From Nectonema munidae (lineage: Eukaryota > Nematomorpha > Nectonematoida > Nectonematidae), in the NCBI GenBank assembly GCA_030549495.1, contig JAUIRK010000903.1, forward strand, positions 2,356,001 to 2,420,000: DNA of 64,000 nt, written 5' to 3'. The position numbers and the translations under genes are program-made. The notes under the pieces are model-generated. The model did not search any database. It worked only from the letters and a program-made list of their open reading frames with translations, and was not told where the DNA came from. This document shows, piece by piece, positions 10,753 through 22,093 of the stretch. Every line of letters begins with the position of its first letter. Position 1 is the first letter of the stretch.

Positions 10753-12074
10753 CATGGAATTAATGAGCAATTCGTTGTTGCACGCAATTTACCTCCCTGA
10801 GTTCAAGAATTAAAATTTTTGTTCGAGCGTAGAGAAAAAAATAATTTCGCATTTTTTGTTCAAAAATGGATTTGTATGAAGTTTTCGAAAACCTAGGTAT
10901 ATAAAAAGATTTTGATAAAAAAAATTAGAACATTTCATATACGAAATTTTGTTTTTTTTTTATTCTTTAGCATATTCTCTATATATGGTAAGAAGGATTA
11001 TGTAGTGGAATATAATTCAATATATAATGCCTGGCATATATAATAAATTATCTGGGAATAAAGCCTATAATTAAGGCTGCAGTCAAGAAGACTTTAATTA
11101 GCATATCTCTTCTTATTGTTTCCTTTAGTTATCACTCCTATAAATCTGATAATGCTGATATGCGCATATAACACAATAGCATTATGACCAAACTCACTTA
11201 TCATCATCATCATCATCAAGAACCAGTAGAGTAACAGACCACTCTGTCATCACTATGTCAAAGCGAATGTAAAGCCAATAGCATCCATAAACCATTAAGT
11301 ATAAACAAAAAACAAACCAGATCTATCTCTCTCTTCTATCTGTACTACTAGCGTATTTTCTACGCTTTCCTTTGAACCACAATATATTATTATTTTTATT
11401 TCGCGTATAATTATATTTATTGTTTATACTCACTAAAAAGAAGCTTTCATTCATAGCGATGACTGAGTGATGGATACAACAAAGTATATTCATTACGCCA
11501 TATGACTGAATTTTTAGTCATGACACGAAGTGACTAATTACACACAATGACTGTAACATATATTCGTGAAGGTGTTGCTATGCTTCACTGATATCTGAAT
11601 ATGATGATGAAGAATGATTTTTAAAAGGAGCAAAAATGAAGTAATTTTGTCATCATCACTCATTCATTCTTTCACATTATGTCTTTTGCGTTGGGAATAA
11701 TAATTTGAAAAGGATAGATAAGAGGCGTATGAGAGATATACAAAGATGATGACGACAGCTACGCGCCTGTTGTCATGGTCAATTTTATTGATTTACACAC
11801 ACTCACTCATTCACTCATCTCCACCACTCTGCACTGCTATCTTTTCTATGCGTCAAGAAATAGGTTTAACACACGTCCTCTCTCCATCTTTGCGCTTCTT
11901 GATGCTTAGTTCAAATTATTTTGTAAGAATAAATCGATTTCAAAGTTCAGCTCCAATCTCTTAATTTATTTAACGCATTTCGCTTCACTTCTTCCTCTTC
12001 GCTCCTCTATCTTAGCTCAACCCTGTCAGGGTATTCCAGGATCGTTTTGTAATTTCTTATAGCTTAGTTATAAG
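10753..12074. other. Upstream region of the Frizzled gene
   Basis: No gene is recognised. A short CAT/ATC microsatellite lies at about 11,199-11,218. From about 11,640 to 12,070 the DNA becomes pyrimidine-rich with repeated TCACTCAT/CTCCTCT-type words, unlike the A/T-rich DNA further upstream. That fits a 5' untranslated or promoter region, but no TATA box or initiator can be fixed. Confidence 0.4.
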
Positions 12075-13793
12075 ATGTACCATCATTACTTACTTGTACC
12101 CTCTCTGTTCCTTTTCTTCTATCTGGCCAACAAGATAGCAACTTTTCAGAAAAGATCTCAAATTTTTAGGCCAGAACACGGTAAGTGTGAACCCATCACA
12201 ATTCCACTCTGTAGAGACATTGAATATAATGAAACAATAATGCCAAATTTAATGGGACACACTAAGCAAGAGGAAGCTGGGCTGGAAGTTCATCAATTTT
12301 ATCCCTTGGTTAAAGTTGAGTGCAGTCCACACATCAAGTTCTTCTTGTGTTCCATTTACGTTCCCGTTTGCACCGTTCTGGACGAAGCTATTCCTCCATG
12401 CAAATCTCTATGCGAATCTTCGCGCGCTGGATGCGAAAGATTGATGAATCAATTTGGTTTTCCTTGGCCTGAAAGTATGAATTGTGACAAGTTCCCGGAA
12501 GGCGTTTTATGCGTAGGACAAAATGGAACGACAAAGCCGACGAGTGAAAAAGCAAGTACGAATGTTCAAATCACAAACGGCAAAAAAATGAAAAAAGACA
12601 GTAAAAAGTTTTTATCTCCCAGTAATTATAACAAATATTTCCATGAATCCAAATCCTTATCCTATCCTTTCGTTTGTCCACGAATCTTGAAATCAGTGGA
12701 TAGTCTGCGTTATTCCTTTAAAATCAACGACGAAGTCGTTCACGACTGTGCGCTTCCATGCCATGACTGGTTCTTCACCGCCGAAGAAGAAACATTCTCA
12801 AAGGTGTGGGTTTCCGCTCTTTCTTTCCTTTGCCTCGTGTCCACCTTTTTCACGATATCCACTTTTTTGATTGACATGAAGCGATTTCGCTACCCCGAAA
12901 AGCCTATAATATTCCTTAGCATCTGTTATTTCTTTGTCTCCGTCACGTACATCATAGGCTTCTTTCTAGGAGACTCTACAGCCTGCAGCACTCTTCATTC
13001 CCCATACAAAAGCAATGTTAAAGCAATTGTCCAGGGCACCAAGAGTTCAACGTGCACCATCCTCTTTGTCATTGTGTACTTCTTCTTCATGGCCAGCAAC
13101 ATCTGGTGGGTCATTTTGACTTTCACGTGGTTTTTGGCCGCTGGTCTGAAGTGGAGCCACGAAGCGATATATGCACACAGCAACTACTTTCACCTCACTG
13201 CTTGGGCCATCCCCACCTTCAAAGTGATCGCCATCATTGTCTTGCAGGGATTCGGCGGGGACGTCTTGTCTGGTGTTTGCTTTGTAGGCCCAAGTGACCC
13301 AACTTCCCTCACCTACTTCCTCCTTCTGCCATTGCTCGTCTATCTGTGCATCGGTGTCTTCTTCCTCTTTGCTGGCTACGTGTCCGTCTTTCGCATTCGC
13401 AAGTTCATGAAGCACGATGGCAAGAAAACTGACAAACTAGAGAAGTACATGCTGAGGATTGGCGTCTACTCCGTCCTCTTCACGTTCCCCGCCTCCATCT
13501 ACATCGTCTGTCTCTTCTTCGAACAGAAAAACTTCGGTGATTGGATGATGTGGTGGTGGTACAAAATTTGCACGCCCTCCAGTGCCTACGACATCAGATG
13601 CCATAACTCCTACCAGAACATCGACTTTTATTCCAAGCCTAACTTCTTGATTTATATCATCAAGTACTTGATGGCTTTGGTGGTTGGGATAATGTCTGGT
13701 TTTTGGATTTGGTCTAATAAAACCTTTGCTTCCTGGAATCATTTTTTAACCAAATTCTGTGGCTATTCTTCACTGGAGAGAGAAGTCGTTTAG
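12075..13793 (+). CDS. fz: Frizzled-family Wnt receptor (Fz1/2/7-like), single exon
   Basis: This encodes a 572-residue seven-pass plasma-membrane receptor that binds Wnt and signals through Dishevelled. A hydrophobic signal peptide lies at about residues 4-18. The cysteine-rich domain has exactly ten cysteines (38, 46, 83, 92, 99, 109, 113, 120, 137, 146), and its PPCKSLCE...[11 protein letters not shown]...CVGQN pattern is closest to the Fz1/2/7 group. Possible N-glycosylation sites are NET (52) and NGT (150). A linker to about residue 195 precedes the Frizzled membrane domain, whose first helix begins near residue 242. The cytoplasmic end carries KTFASW (549-554), the conserved KTxxxW Dishevelled-binding motif, and closes with REVV, not a standard class I PDZ ligand. 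The length matches the family, and vertebrate FZD1/2/7 are also single-exon. GC rises strongly in the membrane domain (about 12,800-13,640). Confidence 0.97.
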   Translation: MYHHYLLVPSLFLFFYLANKIATFQKRSQIFRPEHGKCEPITIPLCRDIEYNETIMPNLMGHTKQEEAGLEVHQFYPLVKVECSPHIKFFLCSIYVPVCTVLDEAIPPCKSLCESSRAGCERLMNQFGFPWPESMNCDKFPEGVLCVGQNGTTKPTSEKASTNVQITNGKKMKKDSKKFLSPSNYNKYFHESKSLSYPFVCPRILKSVDSLRYSFKINDEVVHDCALPCHDWFFTAEEETFSKVWVSALSFLCLVSTFFTISTFLIDMKRFRYPEKPIIFLSICYFFVSVTYIIGFFLGDSTACSTLHSPYKSNVKAIVQGTKSSTCTILFVIVYFFFMASNIWWVILTFTWFLAAGLKWSHEAIYAHSNYFHLTAWAIPTFKVIAIIVLQGFGGDVLSGVCFVGPSDPTSLTYFLLLPLLVYLCIGVFFLFAGYVSVFRIRKFMKHDGKKTDKLEKYMLRIGVYSVLFTFPASIYIVCLFFEQKNFGDWMMWWWYKICTPSSAYDIRCHNSYQNIDFYSKPNFLIYIIKYLMALVVGIMSGFWIWSNKTFASWNHFLTKFCGYSSLEREVV

Positions 13794-13846
13794 TCATCTT
13801 CCTACCGCGCAACTTTGGCAAGTAGAAAAAGATGAATTGGAGAAAG

Positions 13847-13862
13847 AGAGAGAGAGAGAGAG
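13847..13862 (+). repeat. GA dinucleotide microsatellite in the Frizzled 3' region
   Basis: A run of about eight GA units lies 50 bases after the Frizzled stop codon, probably in its 3' untranslated region. Confidence 0.8.
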
Positions 13863-13999
13863 CTCAAAGAATCTAAAGAAGTTTTGTAAACATTGCATGT
13901 AGTATTTTAAGTGATATTTTTTATATTTATTTTATATCAATTTTGCATACTTTATTTTAGTAATTAAATTTTTACTATAAATATTCTAATTTTAAAACA

Positions 14000-14005
14000 A
14001 ATAAA
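14000..14005 (+). terminator. AATAAA polyadenylation signal candidate for Frizzled
   Basis: This AATAAA lies about 205 bases after the Frizzled stop in U-rich sequence. In such AT-rich DNA the hexamer is common, so position is the main support. Confidence 0.4.
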
Positions 14006-15837
14006 ATTTATTTGTTTTAATAGTTCAAATGAACTATTGCTGCAAATCTATCTCTAAAGTTAGATTACTTACAAAACAGACATGCGTAGCCAGGGGTGGA
14101 TACAGAGTGGTGCTAAGGCTTCTTTTGAAAGTTTAGCTATGTTATTGGCAGTACAAAATATTTGATATTTTCATATTAAATATTTAATTTATAATAATTA
14201 TGCAAAATTAAACTCAATTTTAAAAGTTTTAACCCGCGATATACTCCGTCTAAATAGGTTCTAGGCGTAATTGAAGGGACTAGCCCTAGCCTTGCGATAA
14301 GAGCTTGGGGACAATATTGGAACATATGACAGGAAAAGCAACTTCTGTGGGCTAGAATTTTCTTTGTACTTGAGAAAATTATATTAAGTTTTCTAAAAAT
14401 TATTTTTGAAATATTACTTAAAAAGTGTTTGGAAGTTAAATATGTGCTAAATGTTTCACTAAAACGAATTTTTTGATTTGTTTTTTTGCAAGCCGAAAAA
14501 CGAGAAAGCTTTGAGGGCCCTCTAATAATAATAATCGTAAGGTGCCAGTTGCTCCTTTTCATCCCGGCAATGTGATTTCATTAAACTTAATCCTAACTAC
14601 TAAGCAAGTTAAGCTCTTAATGTTTTTATAACAGTACTTGCTTACTCAAAAGATTATTAAACAACCTTGAATTCTTTCATTTCATAGATTTATTTTGCTG
14701 AAAAAGAATAAAAAATTATTTTTTTGTCCATTTGTTACCTGGATTATAAATGTATATGGACAAGCATTTTTATTAATTTCCCTTATGGAATGTTTATTTC
14801 ATTTAAAAAAAAATTGGAATGACAGGGCTGCCAGGGATGCTTCGTACTTAATTCACAGCCAAGACTTCACCCAACTTTGGGCTTTATCCTTCGCTAACTC
14901 CCAGCTACACTTCTTTGCTTCCGACTCCCTTCATGACTTCTACGAAAATTTACATGTTTTTGTTTTCAAAATCTTGTTACTGTTAAAATTTTTTGATACT
15001 CATATGAGACGAAACTTAGCGTGGAAAGCTAGCGATAATAATCTTCATATTCAAAAGCGCTGTATAGATACAAATTTTTAGCGGATTTAAAGTAATTAAT
15101 GAAAGTTAATTCTTTAGCTAACTATTTATGAGATTAACTTAAAGTTAACAAATATTTTAACTTTATAAACACTTTTATGACTAGCTTTTTGTATATGAGT
15201 TTGAATTGTGCAATCTAAATGTTTGCCTCCAACACTTACTTTTCTGTGCTCTGCGCTGGATCTAATTAACCATAACTAGTTTTATGATTGGTGCACAAAA
15301 TCCACATATGTGTTCAACAAAAGATTACTTATTCATTGGTACATTTTTTTTTTTGAAAAAAAAACCAATAAATATATTTTATTCAAAAAAATTTATAACT
15401 TAGAAATGAAAAAAAATTTCTCTTACTATTCATGGAAAGTAAATATATATGCCACTTTCAAAAGTTAAACAAAAAAGAGTGAAAGGAATTAAAATGATAT
15501 TGATTTGTTTATCCTAGTAACTTATGTGTTGAATAAGATTGACAAGAAAAATATTTCATATGATAGATCCGGTTTTCTTAATAGTGGACGAATTGCCCTT
15601 GTTCTGACCAAAAATGGAATTCAGGTGGGCGTATAGTTCCACATTGTAAATATTAAAATATTTTTCCAAAACTTACTTATTACATGAGAATTTAATGTAT
15701 TAGGAATTTCATTTATAGTTTAAATTTCCATAAAATTCAGCTGGCACAAAACTCATTTTTCATAATTAAGGATTTGTTTAAACTCAAAATTCGCCCTTCC
15801 CCCACCTCCAATGATTTTCTAAAAGTACTTTATGTAC
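14006..15837. other. Intergenic stretch, no gene recognised
   Basis: It is mostly AT-rich. At about 14,092 a CAGGGGTGGATACAGAG word resembles a hAT terminus, but no partner was found. A 128-codon frame at 14,695-15,081 contains a less biased middle (NDRAARDASYLIHSQDF...) but matches nothing I know and may be chance. Confidence 0.4.
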
Positions 15838-16156
15838 AATGGGGCAAGCCCGCCTCCACAGTCTGGTTCTTATGAGCATTGAGAAAGAAGTTCTCGATTG
15901 TGTTGATTTTAACAAAGTCATCGATAATTTTGCTGCTGCTGAAACACGAAAAATGAACATCTAATGAAGATAGTCTTCGACTCAGTCACTATATATCTGA
16001 ATTATGTGGCTTAATAAAAATGTGAGCATTTTTTTTTCTAAATCACCTTTTAAGCCAGAATGGGGTGGGGATGAGTGAGAAAAGAAAGAGCAAGGGGTCA
16101 GGGGCTCCATTAAGGACCTTTGCCCTGGGGCGGCATGATTCCTTGATACGGCCCTG
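15838..16156 (+). mobile_element. hAT transposase C-terminus and 3' end
   Basis: A 41-codon frame gives MGQARLHSLVLMSIEKEVLD and then DFNKVIDNFAAAETRKM. This is the last part of the hAT dimerisation domain as seen in ZMYM/TTF-type hAT proteins (RL..L.LLSIE....D....I..FA..K.RK). The stop follows directly. About 190 bases later the strand reads CCTTGATACGGCCCTG, ending at 16,156. Its reverse complement, CAGGGCCGTATCAAGG, is a typical hAT inverted terminus. I read this as the right end of a decayed hAT element whose upstream part is gone or unrecognisable. Confidence 0.7.
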
Positions 16157-18028
16157 ATCAGAAGGAATATACACTTAAATTGTAAGTTGAAATTTTTTTT
16201 ATTATATGAAAAATTTACATTTTGTATTTAATTTCTCTCCTAAAATTTTTTTGTTCTATCTAAAACTCATTTAATATTTTATTGAAATATTTGTTATCAT
16301 GGTAACTGGCTGCGTCAATCATTTTCGTTGTCCTTGAGTATTCTATAAATCACTGGTTCCAAACTTTTCCTATTCACCACCGCTTAGACGTGATTATTTC
16401 AAAGAAACGCCCCATTTAAAATAAAATTTAATAGAATATATCATTTTATTCCGAATAAATAAAATGCAAAGGAAAACGTTTTTATTGTAATATATAATGC
16501 CAAAAGCGCAGTACGTTTTTTCAACATTTATCTCCCATGGGACCCTTAAATTATGTCTATCTTCTAAATTTTGTTGATTGATTTCGTATTAGTTTCTGAT
16601 ATCACCATATCAATACTCTTTCTTTCATTAAAATTTCATTTAACACTAAATCAACTTTCTACCTTGTTATCTGGGGAAAGAATAATACTGTAAAGAAAGA
16701 TATTTTCGCGACGATTTTAATTTCGCAAAATTAAATTCCGTGATAAATTCTATAGTTTCAAGTTTTTTCTATAATTGTTTCTAGAAAAAAATCATTTGCA
16801 AAACAAAATCATGTTTTTTATTATATTTTTTAGAAAACAAATATGAAAAAAATCGGTTAGATTCCCAAAATTCGATAAAACAATTTTATTTTCTTTGAAC
16901 AACATTCAGTATACGTGATGTTTTTCCCAACTTGCATCAAAATATTTTTCAAATGCTGACAAGACCCATCTATCATGAAATGGGTTTACAGTTGAGAGTT
17001 TTAAATCAACTTAAACGTTATCAACAAATTTAGAAGAATTTAAGTGCAAATCAACTTCATGTGCGTACCATGAAATAAATTTTTCGGGTAAAAAATCTAA
17101 GAAATGTTTATTAGGAAATTTGTTTTTGAAACATAATTCACAATATTTTGTATACAAGATACTTTACAATGCATCTTGGCCAATCATGAGAAGAGAGTTT
17201 TAACTTTTTTCGCTGTTTAAAATTCATAGTTAAAATAGCATGTAAATGATCCAAAATATAAGTTTGCTTGAATCGAGAATAATACATAATACTTATTCTT
17301 AAATCTACACAGCGGCAACTTGCGACGATTAATCAAAATTAGGAATCGTCCTTTTTCAAGTATCGAAATCCTTTATATTATTCCGATTCCTCGAAGTGTA
17401 TAATATCGTGATAGGAATCGGCCTTTTTTGGGATTCGCCAAGGTTATCGCAATCGTACCAAATTTTTGTATCGTCACATAAATACTTAAAGAGGTACCAT
17501 CGCCAGTCTTTTCTCACGTACTTCAAGAATGTATACTAAAGTAAGCAAAATGATACATCTCATCCAACGAACTCTTATGTGCTATCGCTTAGATGTAAGC
17601 CGCTTTTCATGTTCCTATAAGCCAAGGTGTAACCTAAAAGATATTCAAGTACTAATTCTCAAAGGCTCCTGCTTTATACCTAGTACTAATTTCACATCTT
17701 CTATACCTCTCAATGGGCGAAAAGTTTAAAGTATTTACGTCTACATAGTATAGTATAGGTATGTGCAAACCCTTCTCTTAGAAACGCACTTGCCTCGTAT
17801 AATAATGTTCTTATTTCATGACATATTTTCTTCCTTCTAGTTCATAAATGTTCATTTTTTTGCTTTTTTATAAAAATTAATTTTGATGATATATTGAAAT
17901 TTTAAATTATTATTATTATTGAAAAATATATATTTTGTCTTTAATTTCTCTCCCTAATTTGATTGGAAGAATTTTCATCATGGTAATCAACCTAAATTTG
18001 AATAAGTGTTATGGTTCTTGATATATAC
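16157..18028. other. AT-rich stretch, no gene recognised
   Basis: No coding sequence can be supported. Around 17,330-17,480 the words GGAATCG/ATCGAAAT/GATTCG recur in both orientations, as in the ends of hAT-type MITEs, but I could not define an element. Confidence 0.4.
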
Positions 18029-18632
18029 CATTTTTAGTTCTAAACGGTCTTTTTTAAATTCTAAAGTGCCTTTTTTAAATTCTAAAGTGTCTTTTTCAAA
18101 TTTTAAAGTGTCTTTTTTAAATTCGAAAGTGTCTTTTTTAAATTCTAAAGTGTCTTTTTGATTTTACTTTTCTGAATAAGCTTTGAAGTCTTGTTTCTTA
18201 ATAAATGCGCGTAAAATTATGTGCGATTGTCAGGTTCTGTAGACGTGTTGAAAGATACATTGATAATTTTCTAATTCTCCGCCTCTATTTCAAGTCTTTT
18301 TTAATTTGATGCAACTAGCAGTTCATTTATAGACAAGTTTTTAACTCTTTAATTTTTGCCTTCTGCATAGATTCTTTTTATATTATAGTAACATAGAATT
18401 AAAAAAATTTTTTAGTTTGTATCGAAAGTTTCAACTAAGCAAAAAAGTAAATTTTATAAATTAGTTTCGAAAAACGTTTTACATCCATTTTAATATCGAT
18501 TATATAATGAAAAAAAGTGTTCACAAAAACTTCTTTATTAAACAGTTCGATCAAAAATTAAAGAGATAAAAACTTGTCTAATTTAAAAAAGACACTTTAG
18601 AATTTAAAAAAGACCGTTTAGAACTAAAAATG
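18029..18632. mobile_element. MITE with tandem-repeat terminal inverted repeats
   Basis: The left end CATTTTTAGTTCTAAACGG (18,029) is repeated inverted at the right end (to 18,632). Each end continues into a 24-base tandem unit built on TTTTTTAAATTCTAAAGTGTC: about six units on the left (to about 18,162) and about two on the right (from about 18,580). Further inside, TAGACAAGTTTTTA..CTCTTTAATTTTTG (about 18,332) is again matched in inverted form at about 18,545-18,575, so the arms form a long interrupted hairpin. There is no coding capacity. A target-site duplication is not clear and the superfamily is unknown. Confidence 0.75.
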
Positions 18633-19504
18633 TGCAATATTAAACTGAATTAAGCGGTTATTGAAATAGGGTGTGCCAACCCCTAATATTGTAAGTTTAT
18701 TTTGTCGTATGAAGAAGTAACTTGTGCATGTGGCACACATGACTTACTCTTACAGTTAGATTCATCGTATATTATAGACATAGAGATGGAACTTTTTTGT
18801 TATCTCTTTGTTTTAGTTTGAAAATGATATAAAGGTAAATGTAGCGTTTTTCGAACTGTGGGATCCTGAAAAAAAAAGAATCCTGAATGAGTGATCCTGA
18901 ATAAATGAACCTAGTGAAAAGATTTTGTCTTATTATACAAACTCAGGCGATGCAAACTGCGTATGTTAGATGCTAGTGTAGGTTATTTGCTTTCAAAAAG
19001 ATTCAGTGATATCCTGGGGTACAGTAGGGTTCGAAATAAGCGTTACATAAGGTTAGTTTCGTTTTGATATTATGGCTCGAAATTCGGTACAAAAGTGCCA
19101 TAATTCTAATAAACGAATATTATTATTCTAATATAGTTCAGATAGACAACAACACTACTCACTCCTCTCTTCTAATATAGAACAGTCAGAAGCAAAATCT
19201 GTCTTAAATATATAATTATATCTAGGGGAGTACGCATATTTATTTTTAACCTGGTATTATTTTTGAAATCCTGCAAATATGTAATATAATTTTTAAGTTT
19301 AAGATTTATTTCTTCGTTACTTTGCGACAAACTCATAGGACTTTTGAATTCAAAATATGAGTGTAAAAGAAAAATTTTTCTTATTTTTGAAAAATTAAAA
19401 ATTAGTATAGTGGCAAAAATAAAATAAACCTAACTATATGAATAGATATAAAAATATTAAGAAAAGTGTAGTAAAGTAAGCATGATTAAAAAAACACAAT
19501 TTGT
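18633..19504. other. AT-rich stretch, no gene recognised
   Basis: I see no gene or repeat worth naming. Confidence 0.45.
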
Positions 19505-19655
19505 TGTTGTTGTTTGTTGAATTGACGCAGCTTGTAAGTTGTCAAAACTTAAAAGCTGGCACTTAGCTTATCATAAGAGTTGGGAGCCTTGGGGATCGAA
19601 CCCCTCATTTTCAACTTTTAAGCTGAGAGGTAAACCCTAACAACCATTGAAGCTC
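19505..19655 (-). mobile_element. SINE family 1 head with a different 3' tail
   Basis: On the minus strand the head reads CAATGGTTGTTAGGGTTTAC, CTCTCAGCTTAAAAGTTGAA, then the B box GGGGTTCGATCCCCAAGGCT and CCCAACTCTTA, as in the family 1 copies near 59.3 kb. After that it diverges. The tail is GATAAGCTAAGTGCCAGC..., then ACAACTTACAAGCTGCG, ending in AAC repeats (about 19,505-19,520). It lacks the tail shared with the RNase H LINE. This is the same tRNA-like head on another tail. Confidence 0.75.
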
Positions 19656-20870
19656 AAAAAACACAATTTATACAATTTCTTTGATTTAAAAAAATTTAGA
19701 TTTCTTTGCGACCCACAGGCCGCATGCGGCCCTCAGTATTCTCCAATGCTGCACGCTGCCCCTTTTTAAACCTTGTGCATTTTTGCATCTTTTAAATCAG
19801 AGTAACATAAAGCGAGACACGATTATTATAGACTACTGTCACTCATAAACGGCCCCTTACATTAGTTATTGAAAATACTCACCTTGACAAATTTTTAACC
19901 TATTTTAAGATATAGGGATTAACGAATAATAAAGATTCTAAAGTTATTACAAGTAAGAATAAAGTAAAATGTCTCATAAAACCTACAATTCATCTTATTC
20001 ACCAATGGGATTGAAAAGTTTTTACCATAAATTGATAGCTTGACTCTAATTTTCAATTATTTTGAAGAATTGAACGTGAAGTTGTTAGTTTTAAAATTCA
20101 GTGAAGCCCCCATAATAAGGATACACTTGCCGTATGTGGCCTAAGGGACGCAGTTTGACGCCCTACCCTTGTTATAAGCAACTTCAATCGTGTTAAACAT
20201 CCAAATTTGATCATTTTTGTCCATTACTTTTATACAGTCAAACCTCTTTGATCTGAACAGAACATTTAAAAATTTATTCGAATGATGAAATTATCCGCTT
20301 CGAGAAAAAACAATGATTTTGCTGTAAAATTTATGGAGTTAATATACTAACATTATATTACTAAAATATTTTCAATATAACTCAAATATTTTACCAAGAA
20401 CGTTAAATACTCATTTGAAATGCTAATCTTTTTTTCTTTCTTCTCTCAGAAGGAAAAATTTTAAGATAAAAAAATTCATTTGTATACGGATAATGAAGAA
20501 TCATGTTTAATGAAGGCCGGGTTAACATAAGAATTTCATTAATTATTTTTTGAAACATGAAAAATATTTTGTAAAAACGAATTTTCAATAAATAATAATC
20601 TTTTCCAATTTTAAGGCAATTTATTTAAAAATTCCATCCAAGTATTTTCTTCATGCATTCTAGCTAGAAAAGTACATGCCACTACAATGTGTATAGTCAG
20701 ATTTACTCTTCTTTATATTTATCTCATAGTTACATATATTTTTAGCTTGTCAATCATCGCATCAATTTATGAGGACGTATGATTTATTTAGTTAATTTCT
20801 TAATGAAGTATCCAAACAAAAAATTAATATCTGACGTTTTAAATGAATAAAACATCATTTGAATTTCATT
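19656..20870. other. AT-rich stretch, no gene recognised
   Basis: No coding region is supported. GACCCACAGGCCGCATGCGG at about 19,711 and a related GTATGTGGCCTAAGGGACGC at about 20,132 look like hAT-type subterminal words, but I could not delimit an element. Confidence 0.4.
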
Positions 20871-21185
20871 TTATTTGAAAAATATTTTGAAATCAGATTT
20901 AGCATGCATGCATATACAATAATGGTTATGAGAAAAACAAACACCTAGGAACCAGAACTTGTTAGTTTTTTTCAAGATAGAGTCTTTAATATGAATATCG
21001 TGCATAAAATTAACAGATTTATAAGAGAAGTGAATATATTTACATTTATTACGGTTGTGATGAAGACGGATCATGAGACACGAAGACAGTTTTAAATCAT
21101 TTATATATAAAGCATTTAACAAAGCAATTTCCAGCAAAATTAATACAGTATCGTGCACATATAAAAGAAACAATCTCACCTACTT
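20871..21185 (-). mobile_element. LINE reverse transcriptase remnant
   Basis: The minus-strand frame reads FLLYVHDTVLILLEIALLNA, a changed form of the YADDTVLI active-site block, followed by LHHNRNKCKYIHFSYKSVN and KKTNKFWFLGVCFSHN. This is the usual order after RT motif C (L.LN..KC..+.FS...LGV). The first aspartate of YADD is replaced by histidine, so it is inactive. Only about 100 codons of one element survive. The clade is probably CR1-like. Confidence 0.65.
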
Positions 21186-21716
21186 TTTAAAATAGAGAAT
21201 AAATCATTATATTTTTAGGACTATACCAAGTTGTAACACTCGACTTATCGTCCACTTCGAATAATATAAGGATTTTTCAGGGAAAAATGTTTTTTACAAT
21301 ACATTTTACAATTTAACAAAATTCAAACTGTCAATACATTATCGGGGAAAACAAATGAGCATTGCTAAAGGATCGATTCAAACTATGTTACGAACTCTAT
21401 TTAATTTGGACATTGTTTTCCGTTTTTTTGGTAATATTGTTGTTATAGCACTGAGAGAAAAATTAGTTCCACTAAATACTATTGTCCAGAAATCCACTAA
21501 TAAATTAGTAAAGTTTGCCAGTTAGAAATTGTAATGTACACGCGAAATTCATAAAAAATTTAGCTTAATTATTAATTATAGTTTGGACGTTTTCTAAATA
21601 AAATTATTAAAACAGTAATTACTTCTAAATAAACTTCAATCATAAAAAAACTTGTTAAGATAACTAGAATATACTAGTAATGTTAATTGTCCGAAAAATT
21701 ACTACATATAAGTCAA

Positions 21717-21744
21717 TTAATTAATTAATTAATTAATTAATTAA
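21717..21744. repeat. AATT tetranucleotide microsatellite
   Basis: About seven AATT units form a self-complementary tract next to the GC-richer block that follows. Confidence 0.85.
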
Positions 21745-22093
21745 GTTGTTTTGTGACGTTCGCACCCATCCTTTCGGATATCGTGGCCCGCCCGGAATGC
21801 TGAGTCCAAGTCTAACTGGACTTTCCATCCCACTAAACACCAATCGGCCCTTGTTACAAAAGAATAGCTCTATTATAAATAGTATTTTACAAGAATTTAT
21901 GTGACAATATATAAATACAACTGAGAGAACGATACAATCCTAACGCGAACACTCCCAATTTGGGAAACAAACTTATTGTCTTGTGATAGCTTGATTACTA
22001 ACCACGTAGAATCGCGTCGCTAGAGCACTACCTAACCGTAAAAACCTTTGAATTCTTCAGAGGAAGAAAACCAGGGTAAAAAACCGGCACTAC
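21745..22093 (-). mobile_element. GC-richer interspersed sequence, possible solo LTR
   Basis: This block stands out from the A/T-rich flanks. On the minus strand it begins TGTAGTGCCGG near 22,093, contains a TATATATTG-like box and ends in ...GTCACAAAACAAC near 21,745. Beginning with TG and holding promoter-like signals is compatible with a solo LTR fossil. No internal region, second copy or clear target duplication is seen, so this is a guess. Confidence 0.2.

Noticed and set aside
13047-13742. Antisense open frames within Frizzled (e.g. 122 and 101 codons)
   Set aside because: They arise from the GC-rich codon use of the sense gene and resemble no protein.
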